Shown piece after piece: positions 1 to 12,348 of a stretch of 64,000 nucleotides of DNA. Origin of the DNA: Temnopleurus reevesii (Eukaryota; Echinodermata; Echinoidea; Temnopleuroida; Temnopleuridae); contig BQKZ01000279.1 in the NCBI GenBank assembly GCA_036244855.1, positions 178,196 through 242,195 on the forward strand, given 5' to 3'. The notes beneath the pieces are model-generated. The model was not told the DNA's origin. It made no database searches and saw only the letters and a program-made list of their open reading frames with translations. The stretch's first letter is position 1, and the number at the start of each line of letters is the position of its first letter. The position numbers and the translations under genes were made by a program.

Positions 1-555
1 CCATCTTTGTTGATTTTGACGGTAAAAGGGAAACAAGTCCATGATAAACTGATAAATGTCACTCAAAGTCACCATTTTCTGTGGTGATTGCTGGATGGCC
101 ATGGTAATGAGAGAGATGTAAGAATAAGGTGGTTTGGCATGGGTGTAAGATCGACGGTAAGTTTTATCAGCACGAATACGGTCGATGGAGTTGGCTGCCT
201 GGGCTTGAGCGTATCGCATCGACATGGCAGCCGGGTTGTTCATGGCGCCCATGGAGTTCATAGTACCGTTGATAGAGCCCATGTTCATACTCCCATGCAT
301 AGGATTCATTCCCATACTACCCATGCTTGGATTCATCCCCATGTTGGCCATACTCGACATCCCTGTCATACCGGCGTGCGTCATCCCGCTCATACTCGTG
401 ATCGCACTCCCTGGCATACCCGCGGTCGACATCGAGCTGTAGCTGTTCATGGATGTCATGCTCCCGACCCCCGTCATCCCCGTCATGGTGTTCATGCTGA
501 CCGGCGATGCAGCGGGGTACGCCGGCTTGGGCGAGATCATGGCAGTATTAGCCAT
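1..555 (-). CDS. foxA: FoxA (HNF3-type) forkhead transcription factor, N-terminal part
   Basis: A forkhead transcription factor that binds DNA in the nucleus; in sea urchin embryos FoxA is an endoderm and gut regulator (family knowledge). The frame runs from ATG at 555 down to position 1, 185 codons without a stop, and is cut by the window edge. Residues 1-113 are very rich in Met (27), Ser, Gly and Asn, with repeats such as [13 protein letters not shown], as in FoxA activation domains. Residues 134-185 begin the forkhead domain: RRSYT, then [20 protein letters not shown], then the helix with [22 protein letters not shown]. The recognition helix and C-terminal domain are off the window. The start is chosen because ACCCATGG is a good Kozak context and [11 protein letters not shown] fits FoxA N-termini. 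No intron is seen in this part. Forkhead identity is near certain; FoxA rather than another subclass rests on the [10 protein letters not shown] flank and the Met/Ser-rich N-terminus. Confidence 0.97.
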   Translation of the reverse strand, partial: MANTAMISPKPAYPAASPVSMNTMTGMTGVGSMTSMNSYSSMSTAGMPGSAITSMSGMTHAGMTGMSSMANMGMNPSMGSMGMNPMHGSMNMGSINGTMNSMGAMNNPAAMSMRYAQAQAANSIDRIRADKTYRRSYTHAKPPYSYISLITMAIQQSPQKMVTLSDIYQFIMDLFPFYRQNQQRW

Positions 556-1140
556 GGGTTCCTCCTTGAAATCCACGGTGGCAGATTAAAGTAGCACAGT
601 CAGAGAGAAAAAATAAGTTGGCACACAAGTTGTGTCTCTAGCTCTAACTCGTGAGCTAAGTGTATGTTTGAATATATCTGCTAAAGTATATAGTGACAGC
701 CTCCACTGATGTGTATGCGTGTGTTGACGAGGTAAAGAGTTGTATTCAAACTGTCAGAGTGAGCACCAAACACGGAGAATGGAGCGGAGTTAGCTAGCAT
801 GACCCCACTCATACACGCCTACCACTACGAGCTAATTAATACGCCACGCCCACTCATTGTAATCGAGCAAATCAGAGACGCGCTGCGTCCGCTGATTGAC
901 ACTGCGTCCTAGCGGACCACCCATTAGCAACGCTCAAAGACTTAAGTAGACTTAAAGATCTGCCAATCAAGATGGATTTTTAGGGTACGAACTTGGCCCC
1001 CAATCTTATAAGAAACACCAGATTGGAGCACATCTGAAGGTAACCTGAATCCCGCGTAGATTTTAAACTCGTGTAATCCACGAGATGTTTTCAACGACTT
1101 TCCTGCACCAATTTCCACCCTCTGTAACATAGCAGATCAG
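556..1140 (-). promoter_or_regulatory. FoxA 5' leader and proximal promoter region
   Basis: This is the region immediately upstream of the FoxA start codon (upstream means increasing coordinates). It is less AT-rich than the DNA beyond it. On the minus strand there is a GGGCGTGGC box (843-851), an Sp/KLF-type site, and two GGACGCAG words nearby (about 880-910). I cannot place a TATA box or transcription start with confidence; an initiator-like TCACTCT on the minus strand near 755-765 is possible. The assignment as promoter is by position, not by a proven start site. Confidence 0.5.
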
Positions 1141-4125
1141 AATATTATATCCATTGCCGACACACAATCTTATTTTCGGAAAATTGTATGAAAATACCAT
1201 AACGAATGAGTCTTTTATTCATTTCACGACTCACCACACCTGACTGTTTCTTTCTTTCTCTCCGTCATTCGCCTTACACAATGCCCTATCAAGCAGAAAC
1301 TTCGTACTTGAAACACTAAAATAGAATTTGTTATTCATATTTTGCATTAAAAATCAATTCTTTTGAGATGACCTTGAAAATATCTCGATGGAAACAGCAG
1401 TCATATTATAACAACAACAAGAAGGCTTTCGTTGCATGGAAATTGTAATCTTCTGAAATGTCATATACTTTAATTACAGATTAAAGAAAGAAAAACACGA
1501 TGAATTCACTGAGCAGTATAGAAACATTGACAGATTTTAATGTATTTTTTTAATTACAAATTTTGAATGTTGTGCATAGGAATGAAACATTTATATAATG
1601 AGGCTTGGAAATGAGTTGAATAAAAAATCGTTTTTTCTTAATCGTAAAATAATCAATATTATTAAAGTTGAATTATAAACGAAAAGAATAATTTTTATGT
1701 TTTCATCACGTATTTCCATATTTATATATATTAATCTTGTCCATTGTTTTGCTTTGTGTGTATATATGATTAATTCAATTCCAGGTGTTAAACTTATATA
1801 ATGTTTCTCTCCCTGTCAAATGCACTAGTGTAGGTCGTGAGTAATACTAATTTCTTCATTTGTCAGCACATTTCCTCATCTCAAATTCTATCGCTCTTCT
1901 GATAGTTTCACCGGCAAGTACGATGTATGACTCATTCATTTTCTTGTTTTGCTTTTCTCTATGTTTTTACTACCCTGAGTTAACAGTCTCGATTAGACCA
2001 TCTCTCATTTTTCCGTCTTCTTCCTTTCAAAACCCTTCTGATCTTCCTTTTATCCTGTCCATTGCAGTGTACGTCCAATATAGAACACAATACACCTGGG
2101 ATAAAGCCCCGAATGCTTCATAAAGTATTTGAGATAGCCGTCTTTCTTCTCTCGATCTTCCCTTTTCACGTCTTCTTTTTAGCCAGTGTTCGGACCACTT
2201 TGCCCAAGTAGCTAATTAAAACACGTGTTAGGTCTGAAAGCCGACAGACATTGAATGGTACATTCTAAACCAGCCTCGTGCTGCACAATGACATGAATAA
2301 CACCGGCGTGTGAAAATGCAATGGTCTTAGTCTCTCCATTGTAACACCTGTGAAGAGAGCTTTTCTATTCGCTTCTATTCAAGCTCTTTTCTAACGGGGA
2401 CCCGTAGGCTTGGCGAGTGGAGTGATGGTATAAACAAATCAAGTAGATACATCATCATCCGCCGTGCTAGACCATTATATGCATGGAAATTCAAAACTTT
2501 TATCTTTATTACTATTTATTTATTCATTTATTATTATTATTTTTTTTTTTTTTTAACTTTTTGAGGTTTCGGGATTATTCAACAAGTTATATTCATCTTC
2601 ATGGCGTACGGAATGTAATACTAATAGCAAAAATGTTTAACAATAATAGAGATAATGGTATCATAATGATAATGAAAATATGATGATGAAGAAAAATAAG
2701 AAATACAAAGACTAATTATAATGATAATAGTATAATAGCAATAGAAATAGCAATACTAATGATATTGATGATAGCAATGATAGAATTGTAAATATGAATA
2801 ATACAAAATCATCTATTACATAGGATTGCACAAGTTTAGCAGCTTGAATTACACAATTACGAACGTGTACAATCCATAATCTTGTGAAAATACTTTTGTC
2901 TGACAGAGTCATAATTTGAATTCTATGGTACTCTTCAAAACAACTCAATTACTTCCATTTCCGATCTTTTAATTGCAGATACCATACTTTTCTATAAGTT
3001 GAGCTATGGCTTTCTTCGATCTTCCATTCTAATGGTTAATTTGGGATACTTTCTCATTTCTGCGTCACTCCATTCTAGAACAGGAATAATAGCATTTGAC
3101 TCCCTTTCAGTTCCTTTCCGCTTTCTCTATCCATTTCTTTCAAATAGAATTCTGAAAATCGATTATTTTACAATAAGAGAATCATATAAATAGTTAACCC
3201 CAAACACGTGCTTCCTCTTCTTCGTTTGAAAAAAATTGCGACCTAAGGCCATGATCAGGACACCAAGGAGGGGGGGGGGGATTGGAAGGGTATGAAAGGA
3301 ATACAATCTTCGCTAGAAATTGGGAGTTTCGGACGTGAAACTGGGAAGTAATAAAAAGAGTGAACATGGTGAAAGACTGCCTAGGTGGGCCACCGATAGT
3401 CAGAAAAGACAGGTAAAAACGAAAACACTTAAAGAGCTTGGCTCGCGGGTTTGTCTACTTTACAATAAGATTCCCCTCATTTGTAGGATTGCAAGCTCCT
3501 TTCTGACAATCCTTGTACTTGTACGTTCTCAACAGTTTATGGCCAATTACCCACCTGCAAGCGCACAATAATAACATGGCTACACTGGGGTAAACAACCA
3601 AAGAACGCTTGCTAAAAATAAGGCAATACTTTTGATGGGAAGAAATGGTTAAAAAGTAATTTCATGAATACGTTTACCATATTCTGAGATTTGAAATATA
3701 TAAGAGTACGATTAATTACATAGAGAATGTTTCATATTCAAAACGCCTTATTGTTAAGCTCCATACAGATAAACGGGAAAGATTATCACATAACATATAC
3801 TGTAGAGTGTAGAGGGTTTAGATTCACAGACGCAGCAACAAAACAAACGCGAAATTTGATGAAAATCCAACGAAAATCAATTGAATCCAATGATAATATA
3901 TATTGGAGAACTATTTCATATTCATGAGTAAGGTAGTGCGGGATTACCCTATGTACACATCGTAGGCTGTCAGTCATGGAAGACTGACGTAGCTTTGTGT
4001 GCAGTGAGCAAACAACCCAGCCATCCCAGTCTGTGACGCCATCTCTCTCACGGTACACAGCAGGGCGCCCTCATCAGCTTACACGTTGCACATTCACCCA
4101 AATTGATTCTAATGCATTTTAGGAT
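1141..4125. other. Non-coding, AT-rich FoxA upstream DNA
   Basis: No exon, RNA gene or intact repeat is recognised. The stretch at 2480-2810 is extremely AT-rich and built from short GATAAT/AATAG-like words. An 11-base G run lies at 3270-3280. Isolated forkhead-like words occur, for example GTAAACA at 3590-3596, but without obvious clustering. Confidence 0.6.
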
Positions 4126-4315
4126 TTATGTATAATTGTAAAAAAAAAAAAAAAAANTATTCTATACATAATTATACTAAATTGCTTTGTATTGCTTCAT
4201 ATCATTTTATTTTACATTGTATTGTTTTATTTCCTTACCTGTATTATACTATGCTTTGTGATTTGTGGAAAGTAAGCTTGAACTTGAACTTGAACTTGAA
4301 CTTGAATTTGGACAG
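4126..4315 (+). repeat. Dispersed repeat with (CTTGAA)n tail, copy 1
   Basis: A T/A-rich body is followed by a shared block (GTGATTTGTGGAAAGTAA) and then about five tandem CTTGAA/TTGAAC hexamers (4276-4308). The same body and tail order appears on the minus strand at 30140-30265, so this is an interspersed family. A short tandem tail after an A/T-rich 3' end is typical of non-LTR retrotransposons or SINEs, but no coding part is left. A single N at 4157 follows a poly-A run and marks uncertain sequence. Confidence 0.7.
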
Positions 4316-7300
4316 AATAATCATGATATATCACGGAGGAGTACAATTTTCATGAATGATACTTTTATTGGCGTAACAGTACAATCATTCAATTACCTAG
4401 ATTATAATGTAAATATAAGTATATTAGTGTAATATTAGGATAAGGTGGAGTACCTTCTAGTTACCAGCAACTGGCAGTTTCATGAAATTGATGCAAATTT
4501 TGTCAGGCTAATAGATCTTCTTTTCAGAAGAATATCATGTAGAAAATTTGAAAGACATAAAAGAAAACAGTTAATAAAGAAAATGTACGGTTGCGTTTAT
4601 AATCGATTACAGAGTTAATGCAGAAACTCTATGAGGATCTGCGGACTTCTACAGATATGAATATGATATTTCAAATATGATTATAATTATAACTTAAGTA
4701 AGCCAGGTAGTCCCAGGCATACTAAACAGTGTCATTTATTTCTTCTCTTTCACAGGCGCCATATTTTGTAATAAGCAGAGTCTTTGTGAAACTTCAAGAA
4801 AGTTCGCGCGGTCAAAATAATGTGAGTTCAAGTAACGTCGATCTGACGTGAGACCAACTCCTATAATTATCTTCAAAGTTTTGGGACCAGATCATTTCAC
4901 AAAACTCTGTGAATGTTAATGTCATAATTTCAGGACTCACATCAATTTGAATTAAGCAATATCCCAGAGTCATTATTTGCTTGAAATGAATGTAACCCAA
5001 AATACCAGTATATTCTTGTTCAGTAAATAATTGGACAGTCGGTGAAAATATTATTTTTCCAATCGGCCAATTAAATCTGAAAATCATTAATTCATAATTT
5101 CTTTATTGAATATCATTATATTAAAGTGTAAAAATCTAAATACATATCGTATGTGGAGACGTGGCTGAAGAAAAATAGACAGATCGGGTTTTTTTTTCTT
5201 TTCTGAAGTGATTTATAATGGTGGGTCAAATTTGTACATCACACATCACGTGATCATTTAACTCCTTTCAAGACATGCATGCAGATGGGTCTGTCCTCAC
5301 TGAATGTATTTACTAAGCTGAAGACGAGACAATATTAGTTCACAGGGACACCAGTGTGAATGAGGCCATTGGACCTCGTGACAAACTTTATTTGCAATGG
5401 CTTTCCCCGGGCTATAGTAGTCGGGCAAACGCAGCGTTTGTTTTACGGCAAAATAAATACATATTTCTCGACGGTTGGGACTATGTTTGCCGGACATCGG
5501 GTCAAAGGTCATTCGATGTGGTGTTGTTATGATGATTCTATCCTCCCTATGCATGCGAATTATCATATCATATGTGAATCAAAATCCTGGATTATCAGAT
5601 CGTGATCAAAAGATTTTCTCAGTTTTTACAGGTTGTTAGGTTAGTCGAAATTGTGATGAAAATGTATAACCTTTTCTTTATTTAACTAATCTTTTAACAC
5701 GGGCCTAGTTTTATGGCAGGATTTCATGATTTAAAAGAATGTATTCATTTACTATTTCTAGTTACTGTAGTATGCCTATGAAATAAAATCTTGCTATTTC
5801 ATAATTAAAATTGCCATATACGTAAGACAATGCCCACTTGATCTGTACATTTATGGAGATTTGAACTGTTAAGTAGGAGTAGATCCAATTGAAGTTTCAC
5901 GAGTAGAAATTAAGAGGTGTGCGTAGAAGTCCCTTCGATTCATAAGAGTATTTTATGGTCTCTTATCGAAATGCGAATTGTTGATGGAATATTTCTTATC
6001 TGTATCTACATTGTGAAGGGGATGACAAGAAAATGTGGAATCTCCTTGGCGGTATTTTCCGGCCAGAATTGGACCAAAGCTCGTGTGTGTTATCTCTTGT
6101 ATGGTGCCTATTCCACAAGGCTAGATATCCCTTAGTCCCATTAATAGGTAACTTATTTCAGGTGATTAGCACGACTCAAAGGATAAAGTTCATATTTTGG
6201 AGATAGATCTTAACTACTGTCTTATCATTCCATTAAAACTTGGATTCCTTATCTGGACCTCATTGATTACACCCCATTGTGATTCGTCTATTTCTTGTTT
6301 CTTTTTAACGGCCTGTTTTTATGGAGCTAACCCGTGTTTATCGGTGGAATACGATTAAAGGTGATGCGGGACATGATGAGAACTGAAATAGATTAGTTAA
6401 GAGAAAATGCAATAAAAAACGCCGTTTCCCCCAACATCCACCGCAATTACCATCATTAGTTACCTAGAACGCGCCACAACCTATATACCACTAATACACT
6501 TCACAAGGCGGGAGGGAATGAAAGCTTTAATTGTGAATGAATTAGAAAGCCAGTCAGATTTCATAACCGTCCATTACACTCGCAATCAAGAGATATTAAC
6601 CAAAATTAACCCGGATTACACGTTCATGCGAAGAAATGGTGGAAATAGGCTAGAACTAAGCACAATGACAGTGGAGTGACGCTGATGATATTGATGAGAA
6701 ATTATAAAACATTGTGGAGGTGTATTAGATTAACTCATCGTTTAGAGACTTGGGATTAAAGTATAATTTAAACGGTTTTGAAGGATTAGGCAATATACTG
6801 CAGTATGGACAGTGTGTAAAGGTTGGTTTTATATCCCACCTTAATAAGTGCATAACGGGGGATAATGCCCAAGATATAGCATCAATTTGTTGATTCAGAA
6901 CTCATATAAGCCTAACTATAATATTTGAACCTAAATGTTTAGAATGAATTTGTTAAACTTTTATCGAGACCGTAGTGACTATTTGTCCTTGAAAGTTTTC
7001 ATTAAGATAGATATTACGAATTACGTTAAGACAAATTAATATTTTGATTTAATTTCATATGTTAAGTTTACCAGTAGTCTTTATTCTTGTTTTGCAAATG
7101 CCGATGACAACGTCGTAAACAACGAGCGAAGGTAATTATGTATCTGTCCATGTGCATTTTGGTTTGCACATATTATACTTCCCATACATGTTTCATCATA
7201 TAGCATGTTTATTTAATTATATCTATTACAATGTAAAAGAAACACGCCTCTTTTATAATATTTCAACAATATATTTTATTACTAATGAAAATACTGGTTA

Positions 7301-7800
7301 TAGTTATAATGTCATGCGTGATTGCACGGTGACCGGAAATGCATCATGTGTATTATACATCCTCGCCCACACACACATTCACGCACTCGCACAAGCGTGA
7401 ACGCACAAGGGTAATAATTTCAGAATGTCGCCCTCACCAACATAAAACCGTTCTCGCATGACAAAGGCTGTATTAGCAGATATTAATAGAAATTAAATTG
7501 AATAAAAGCACATAAGAAATAAAAGAATAGTAAATCACACACACAAAATCCCACAAAAGCGCATAAATATATCCTGGTTTATCATTCATGATAAATTTGC
7601 CCATTAGGTATTCGGCATTTAGATAAAATAAATTATGTACATGAGCATAAACATATTATCTTAAAGAGCTTCATAAACACAACAATAACATTTGACAACT
7701 ATGAAGTTGTTAAACAGCTATTGAATAATTTGTATTCATTTATATTACTAAACAAGCTCAGGTTNACATCCAGGGATTATTTGTGAAAGAAGGTGGAAAA
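4316..7800. other. Non-coding intergenic DNA
   Basis: Only short open frames without family resemblance are present. There is a single N at 7765. No repeat or motif array stands out in this stretch. Confidence 0.55.
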
Positions 7801-7805
7801 CCGTC

Positions 7806-8577
7806 ACTAACTCTACATCTTAAGTAGATACACCTGTAGTAAGATCTGACTTGACATATTTTAATGATTATTTAGCGAGTTTATCGAAACAAAACTTCGC
7901 TAAGTCTACATCTAAAGTAGATAGGCCTGGAGGAGAGTCTGAATTGAAATTCTACAAAATAATTACATGCCACTTTGAGTTGTAGCTTTCGTGTCATAGA
8001 TAGAAGCTTAGAGATCGGTAAAATCGGTAAAACAGATGGCAAAAAGAACATATTTGCAATGTCTATATGGAAGTTTCCAAGGTATGATATGATAATAATA
8101 ATAATATATGTGCAATTTATATAGCACATGTATCCACTCTCATTGCTGAGTGCTCAAGGCGCTTTACATTATTATTACCCTGGCTTTAGCCCGGCAGCCA
8201 GCAGTGTTCTTGACATTTCAAGGAATAAATATTCCTGCCAGGTACCCATTCACCTCACCTTGGTTGAGTGCAGCACATTGTGGATAAATTTCTTGCTGAA
8301 GGAAATTGACGCCATGGGTGGGGTTTGAACCTACGACCCTCTGGTTGAAAGGCGAGAATCGCAACCAATACACCACGGCGCCGATGTGTCGATGACGGAA
8401 ATACTTAAGTTAAATTCCCAGTTTTGTTCGTAAAACTTAAGTTTCCATCTTGCATATTTCTGAACAAAGGTTCTGAAGCTACATCATATGCTTAATAGAA
8501 ACTAGTGATACTCCATTTGGTGTACCTAACTCTATATCTCAAGTAGATAGGCCTATAGTAAACTCTGAAGTGGCGAG
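7806..8577 (+). repeat. Three diverged ~50-bp direct repeats flanking a SINE
   Basis: Three related blocks lie at about 7806-7858, 7899-7950 and 8524-8577. Each contains CTAA-TCTA-ATCT-AAGTAGATA, then -CCT-, then -TCTGAA- or -TCTGAC-. Copies 1 and 2 are adjacent, about 91 bp apart. Copy 3 follows after the SINE at 8091-8382. They look like remnants of a local tandem repeat that was later split by the SINE insertion. Confidence 0.6.
8091..8382 (-). mobile_element. tRNA-derived SINE with (ATT)n tail, near full length
   Basis: On the minus strand the element starts with a tRNA-like head: an A-box-like region (GGCGCCGTGGTGTATTGGTT, 8363-8382) and a B box GGTTCAAACCCC (8320-8331). A body of about 200 bp follows, then a 3' end reading GCTATATAAATTGCACATAT and an ATT trinucleotide tail (8091-8107). 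This is the standard pattern of a tRNA-derived SINE carrying the 3' tail of a partner LINE. Related copies lie at 16994-17430 and 28850-28975, with a weaker one at 59259-59527. The head is too degenerate to be a working tRNA gene. Confidence 0.8.
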
Positions 8578-8979
8578 AACAATGTAATAATTTTCTGAGA
8601 ATTTCTGGAAATCACCCCCCTATATTTGGCACAAAAAAATAAATTTGTTGTTCATATATCATTATGTTTGTGTGATGTGTTGCATAATACAATACATTAA
8701 TTATTTGGAAGAAAGCCCGAAGCAAATTTTAGCACATTTTATTAATGTCCTGAAATAGGACGCTATGGGTTACTTGTGTTCACTGGTGGGGGAACAAACA
8801 GATCAAAAGTGACATTGTTGTTCCGCTCATTTTTCACCAAATGATCACTCTGATAATTCAAATAAGTTTTTCATTATGAAATTTTGAAAGACGCTCATTA
8901 CCAAATTAATAGATAAAATGCAAGTTGTCATTAGTTATCGCACCCACCAGTATCCTAAAACATGAAGGTTACTTTGTAT
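8577..8979. other. Non-coding intergenic DNA
   Basis: Nothing recognisable is seen here. Confidence 0.5.
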
Positions 8980-9136
8980 GTTAACTGCTTTGTACAATAT
9001 TTGTCAATGTTATGTTCATTATATTTTTGTTATACAGAGTTTTATTCAACTTTTTTTTGTTGTAAATGTTCATTATACTTTGTATTATTTCTGATGAAGT
9101 GAAAATAAATGAATTGAATTGAATTGAATTGAATTG
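8980..9136 (+). mobile_element. 3' end of a non-LTR retrotransposon with (GAATT)n tail
   Basis: A T-rich 3' region ends with a polyadenylation-like AATAAA (9105-9110), followed directly by four to five tandem GAATT units (about 9111-9136). Such tails are typical of CR1/L2/RTE-type LINE 3' ends. No reverse-transcriptase frame remains, so this is a 5'-truncated copy. The family assignment is inferred from the tail only. Confidence 0.5.
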
Positions 9137-10184
9137 ATAATATTGGGGGAAAACACTACATGCATGTCCCGATTGGTGTACACTTCCAGGTAATATTTAA
9201 ACGCCCCTGACTTACATTTTCCACAAGCTGTAACATCTTATTCTAACATAATCAAAAACATGTCCCAAATCGACAATTTGTTCTGAAGTCAATTGTTGAA
9301 CATGTCATGGTCACTTCACCAAGTTTAGAAACAGTACAATGCCACCTGATGAAACTGAAACTCTGGACCAAGGTGAGATGAATTTAAAAGCAGCTGAAAA
9401 GACGCCAATTTGATTGCACCCATCACCAAATGATGCCCTGCCAAACTGTTTCCATTGAGGAACATTGAACATAAAATTGAGCAGAATAAGAGGGTTTAAC
9501 ACCCGGACTATAGCGCATGATTCACGCTCGTATGAACGGGTAGGCAATCCCACCTCCTGGCAATCCCATAAATTGATTCTCTATTGAAACACCCTTTTGA
9601 CTCTGTTTTGTTGGTGTGATTTTATGTTCCTATAGAGATGAATCATCAAGTTTTCTATGATGTAAGAAATGTTTCAAGATTTCTCGAAAGGTTTGAGCTT
9701 CATTTAGGAATCCTCAACATTATTGTTTTTTTAGTTCCTATAATACCAACATTTTAAGTGCATGTTTGAATGTATCTGTTTGGAATTGGAATTTATTCAT
9801 TTGAACGTCATTGACATGTACAGCCAACATTTTGTTCTGATTGTTAAAATGTATGAATTAATATAAGCACTTTTTTGTAGAAGTAATATAGCACAACCTT
9901 GAATCATGAAATGTTTTTTCATTTTTCCATTTATCAGATGAGGTTGAATTAAAAAATCTATCAGGCATTTTTCTTTGCTTCTTTATACATTACATCTATT
10001 CCGTTTATCTTGAAGTTTTTAACATGGGCCTACGTTAATATTTCTAATAATTAGTAAATCATTGTAACCTTTTCTGATTTTGCCCCAGATTGGCCCTTCT
10101 CTCTATCTCTCCTCTGTCACACTGTGACTTTTTCGATATCTCTCTACCTCTTCTTTCTTCGGTTGTATATTTTAATGCCTCTTC
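9137..10184. other. Non-coding intergenic DNA
   Basis: No coding potential, known repeat or motif cluster is seen. Confidence 0.5.
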
Positions 10185-10284
10185 GCACATACATACCACA
10201 CACAAGCACACATACACAGAAACACCGATACACCGACACACACACACATTCAAACCTAACACACACATACATACATACACACAT
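10185..10284. repeat. (CA)n-rich microsatellite, imperfect
   Basis: This is an imperfect run of CA, CACACAT and ACATAC words on the plus strand. It creates spurious open frames rich in His and Thr on one strand and Cys and Val on the other. Confidence 0.85.
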
Positions 10285-12000
10285 TATATTTCATCTCTCT
10301 TTGCTTGGTTCTAGTAACACTGTACAGATCTTTCACGGGTACATGACTTAAATTCCTTGAACTAGATAATCTTAATATTTTTTAAATAAAATGATGGTCA
10401 CTATTTCCCATTGACCTGTTTCTATTCTCCCATATAAGCGATATGCACAGATACGGACCAATTATTGTTTATTATTGAACGACACAATCTTATCTCTCTA
10501 ACCATCTATATTCATCAACACGAGGCTAATAATATTGGCGCTGTTCTGGTATGTCTGTCTACCGGAGTGATAATGAGATATACTTTAAAAGAAGCAAAAA
10601 GTTGATATTCTTTATTATTCCATAATCAAATTAACCTCTTTAAGAAACCGGTGATTTTTATTAAAATTTCTTCTTTTATCATGATTTTAAAGTTAGTAAA
10701 ATATAAGATTTCTGCAATTCTGAATAGACAAATAGCCTTCTTGATTAGCCTTTATCATATATATTTCACTTTTCATAAAAAAAAAAAGACAAAACATGAA
10801 ATAAGATTATATAGGTTAGCAACCACTGCGAAGCTTTCGCCAATTTCTAAAATGTCCATACATGTTCTTCTATATTTAGGTTACACCTGACTAGTCTCTT
10901 ATTCTTTCGTATCCATTAATCTTTTTTTTTTTTTTTTGGGGGGGGGGGGGGTTTCAGCTCGAGTAGTGTTTTTAATTCAAGCTGTAAACTAGATGCAGCC
11001 GTATGACAAATCTACCAATACATGAAAGGACACAGCTGATCTATGTTCTCATTACCAATGTCATTGATCTAAATTATTCTCTGACGTATGTATCACATGG
11101 TCCCAAGACGGCACAGATTTATTGTTTAAATAGTCACCGTGAACTTGAAGTAGGACGCGGTACACCTCCTACGTTTAGACGCACCATTTCTGGAGAAAAC
11201 GACCAAGTTTGGTTGTATTGGTGGAGCATTGGGCGGGTTTGTGCACATCAAACTTGTTGACTCTAGAGTGTAAGGTCTGTCAATACACCAAGCCAGTGTA
11301 GAGTACATATCGACCTTAGATGTAGGCTCAATTTATTAGTTTTTCGTCTCTGAATTCAACCCAACGATCAACGAGGCATTCGTGCTCCGAATCAACTGAG
11401 TAGATCGCCGTCACCAGCTTTTACTAGTGCTATAGCCGTATCTCTCAAATTGGATGGGGCGACCCCTAAGCACGTTCTATGCCATACAATGTTAATCCCA
11501 TTCTCTCTTCCAATTGTGCTCATGAATTTCGACGGGGAAGGCAACTCTTTTTACCCCGACACCGGGGTCGTAATATTTCTCATTTGGCCTCAAGTCTCGC
11601 TATCCACTCGGTTAATCTTTTAGGCATGGGATGAGTGAGCGTTGAATTACCTGGAGTAGCAAAAGGTCTCAAAAATATTTAAGTGCAAGGAAAAGAAATT
11701 TAGAAGAAAGAAAGAGGAAGGAATAGAGGAGAGTTTAGAGCCTCCACAGATGTGAAGAGTAAGGCGAAGGAATACTAAACACGGATCAAGAGTGCAGTCA
11801 CCGATGGTAACAGGAGAACAGCTTTCCGCTTAGAATACTTCTGCTCACTTTTATCAAAATATAATTCTTGCCATTCTTTCCGCTTTCTTGGTTGCTTGTT
11901 GCCAACTGAAGCCTACCTATTACCAAGTGCGGATGGAACGCTCCATCGCAATAAAGAAACAAAATATTGGTTTTCGTTTATTATATCTTAGGTCATCTTC
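10285..12000. other. Non-coding DNA with a T-run/G-run junction
   Basis: At about 10922-10951 a T homopolymer runs directly into a G homopolymer, a typical trouble spot for sequencing. The rest, including the more complex stretch at 11000-11600, shows no exon or recognised element. Confidence 0.5.
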
Positions 12001-12140
12001 ATATCAGGGGCCTGTAACATAAAAGAGATACGATACATCTTGCAATTAACTGCATCTCTTTGGTACACGTTTTGCCATAGACTTACGATAAATATTTATC
12101 GTAAGTTTAATTGTATCTTTTATGTTACAGGCCCCATATC
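12001..12140. mobile_element. Short MITE/foldback element with intact target duplication
   Basis: The termini GGGGCCTGTAACATAAAAGA (12007-12026) and the reverse complement TCTTTTATGTTACAGGCCCC (12116-12135) form near-perfect terminal inverted repeats. The interior holds a second palindrome, ACTTACGATAAAT/ATTTATCGTAAGT (12081-12106). The element is flanked by a 5-bp direct repeat ATATC at 12001-12005 and 12136-12140, which fits a target-site duplication. It is about 130 bp long with no coding capacity, so it is a non-autonomous DNA transposon remnant. The superfamily is not assigned. Confidence 0.85.
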
Positions 12141-12235
12141 TTACAATGCTTTCATATCTAACTCATGCAAGATGGATAGCAAGCGTATCAGAATAAAAAT
12201 ACAGTAGAAGAGAAATATATATAATAAGTTTGCCG

Positions 12236-12348
12236 ACGGGTCCAGCTCCCCTTCATGGGCGAGCTGAAGATGGGATATCCGCCGTATTTTTAATTGTATA
12301 TGTTTTTAATACGGTAATAAATTCAATTCAAATCAAATCAAATCAATA
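12236..12348 (+). mobile_element. LINE-type 3' end with (CAAAT)n tail
   Basis: A moderately GC-rich segment (CCGACGGGTCCAGCTCCCCT and onward) is followed by an A/T-rich 3' region, AATAAA (12317-12322) and tandem TCAAA units. This matches the 3' terminus of a 5'-truncated non-LTR retrotransposon. No protein-coding part is left. Confidence 0.5.

Noticed and set aside
88..594. 168-codon plus-strand open frame over the FoxA region, rich in His and Arg
   Set aside because: It lies opposite the FoxA coding frame and is a by-product of its codon use; the minus strand encodes a clear forkhead protein.
942..1130. 62-codon minus-strand frame upstream of FoxA
   Set aside because: Short, no recognised domain, and no splice sites linking it to the FoxA start; FoxA already has a good start at 555.
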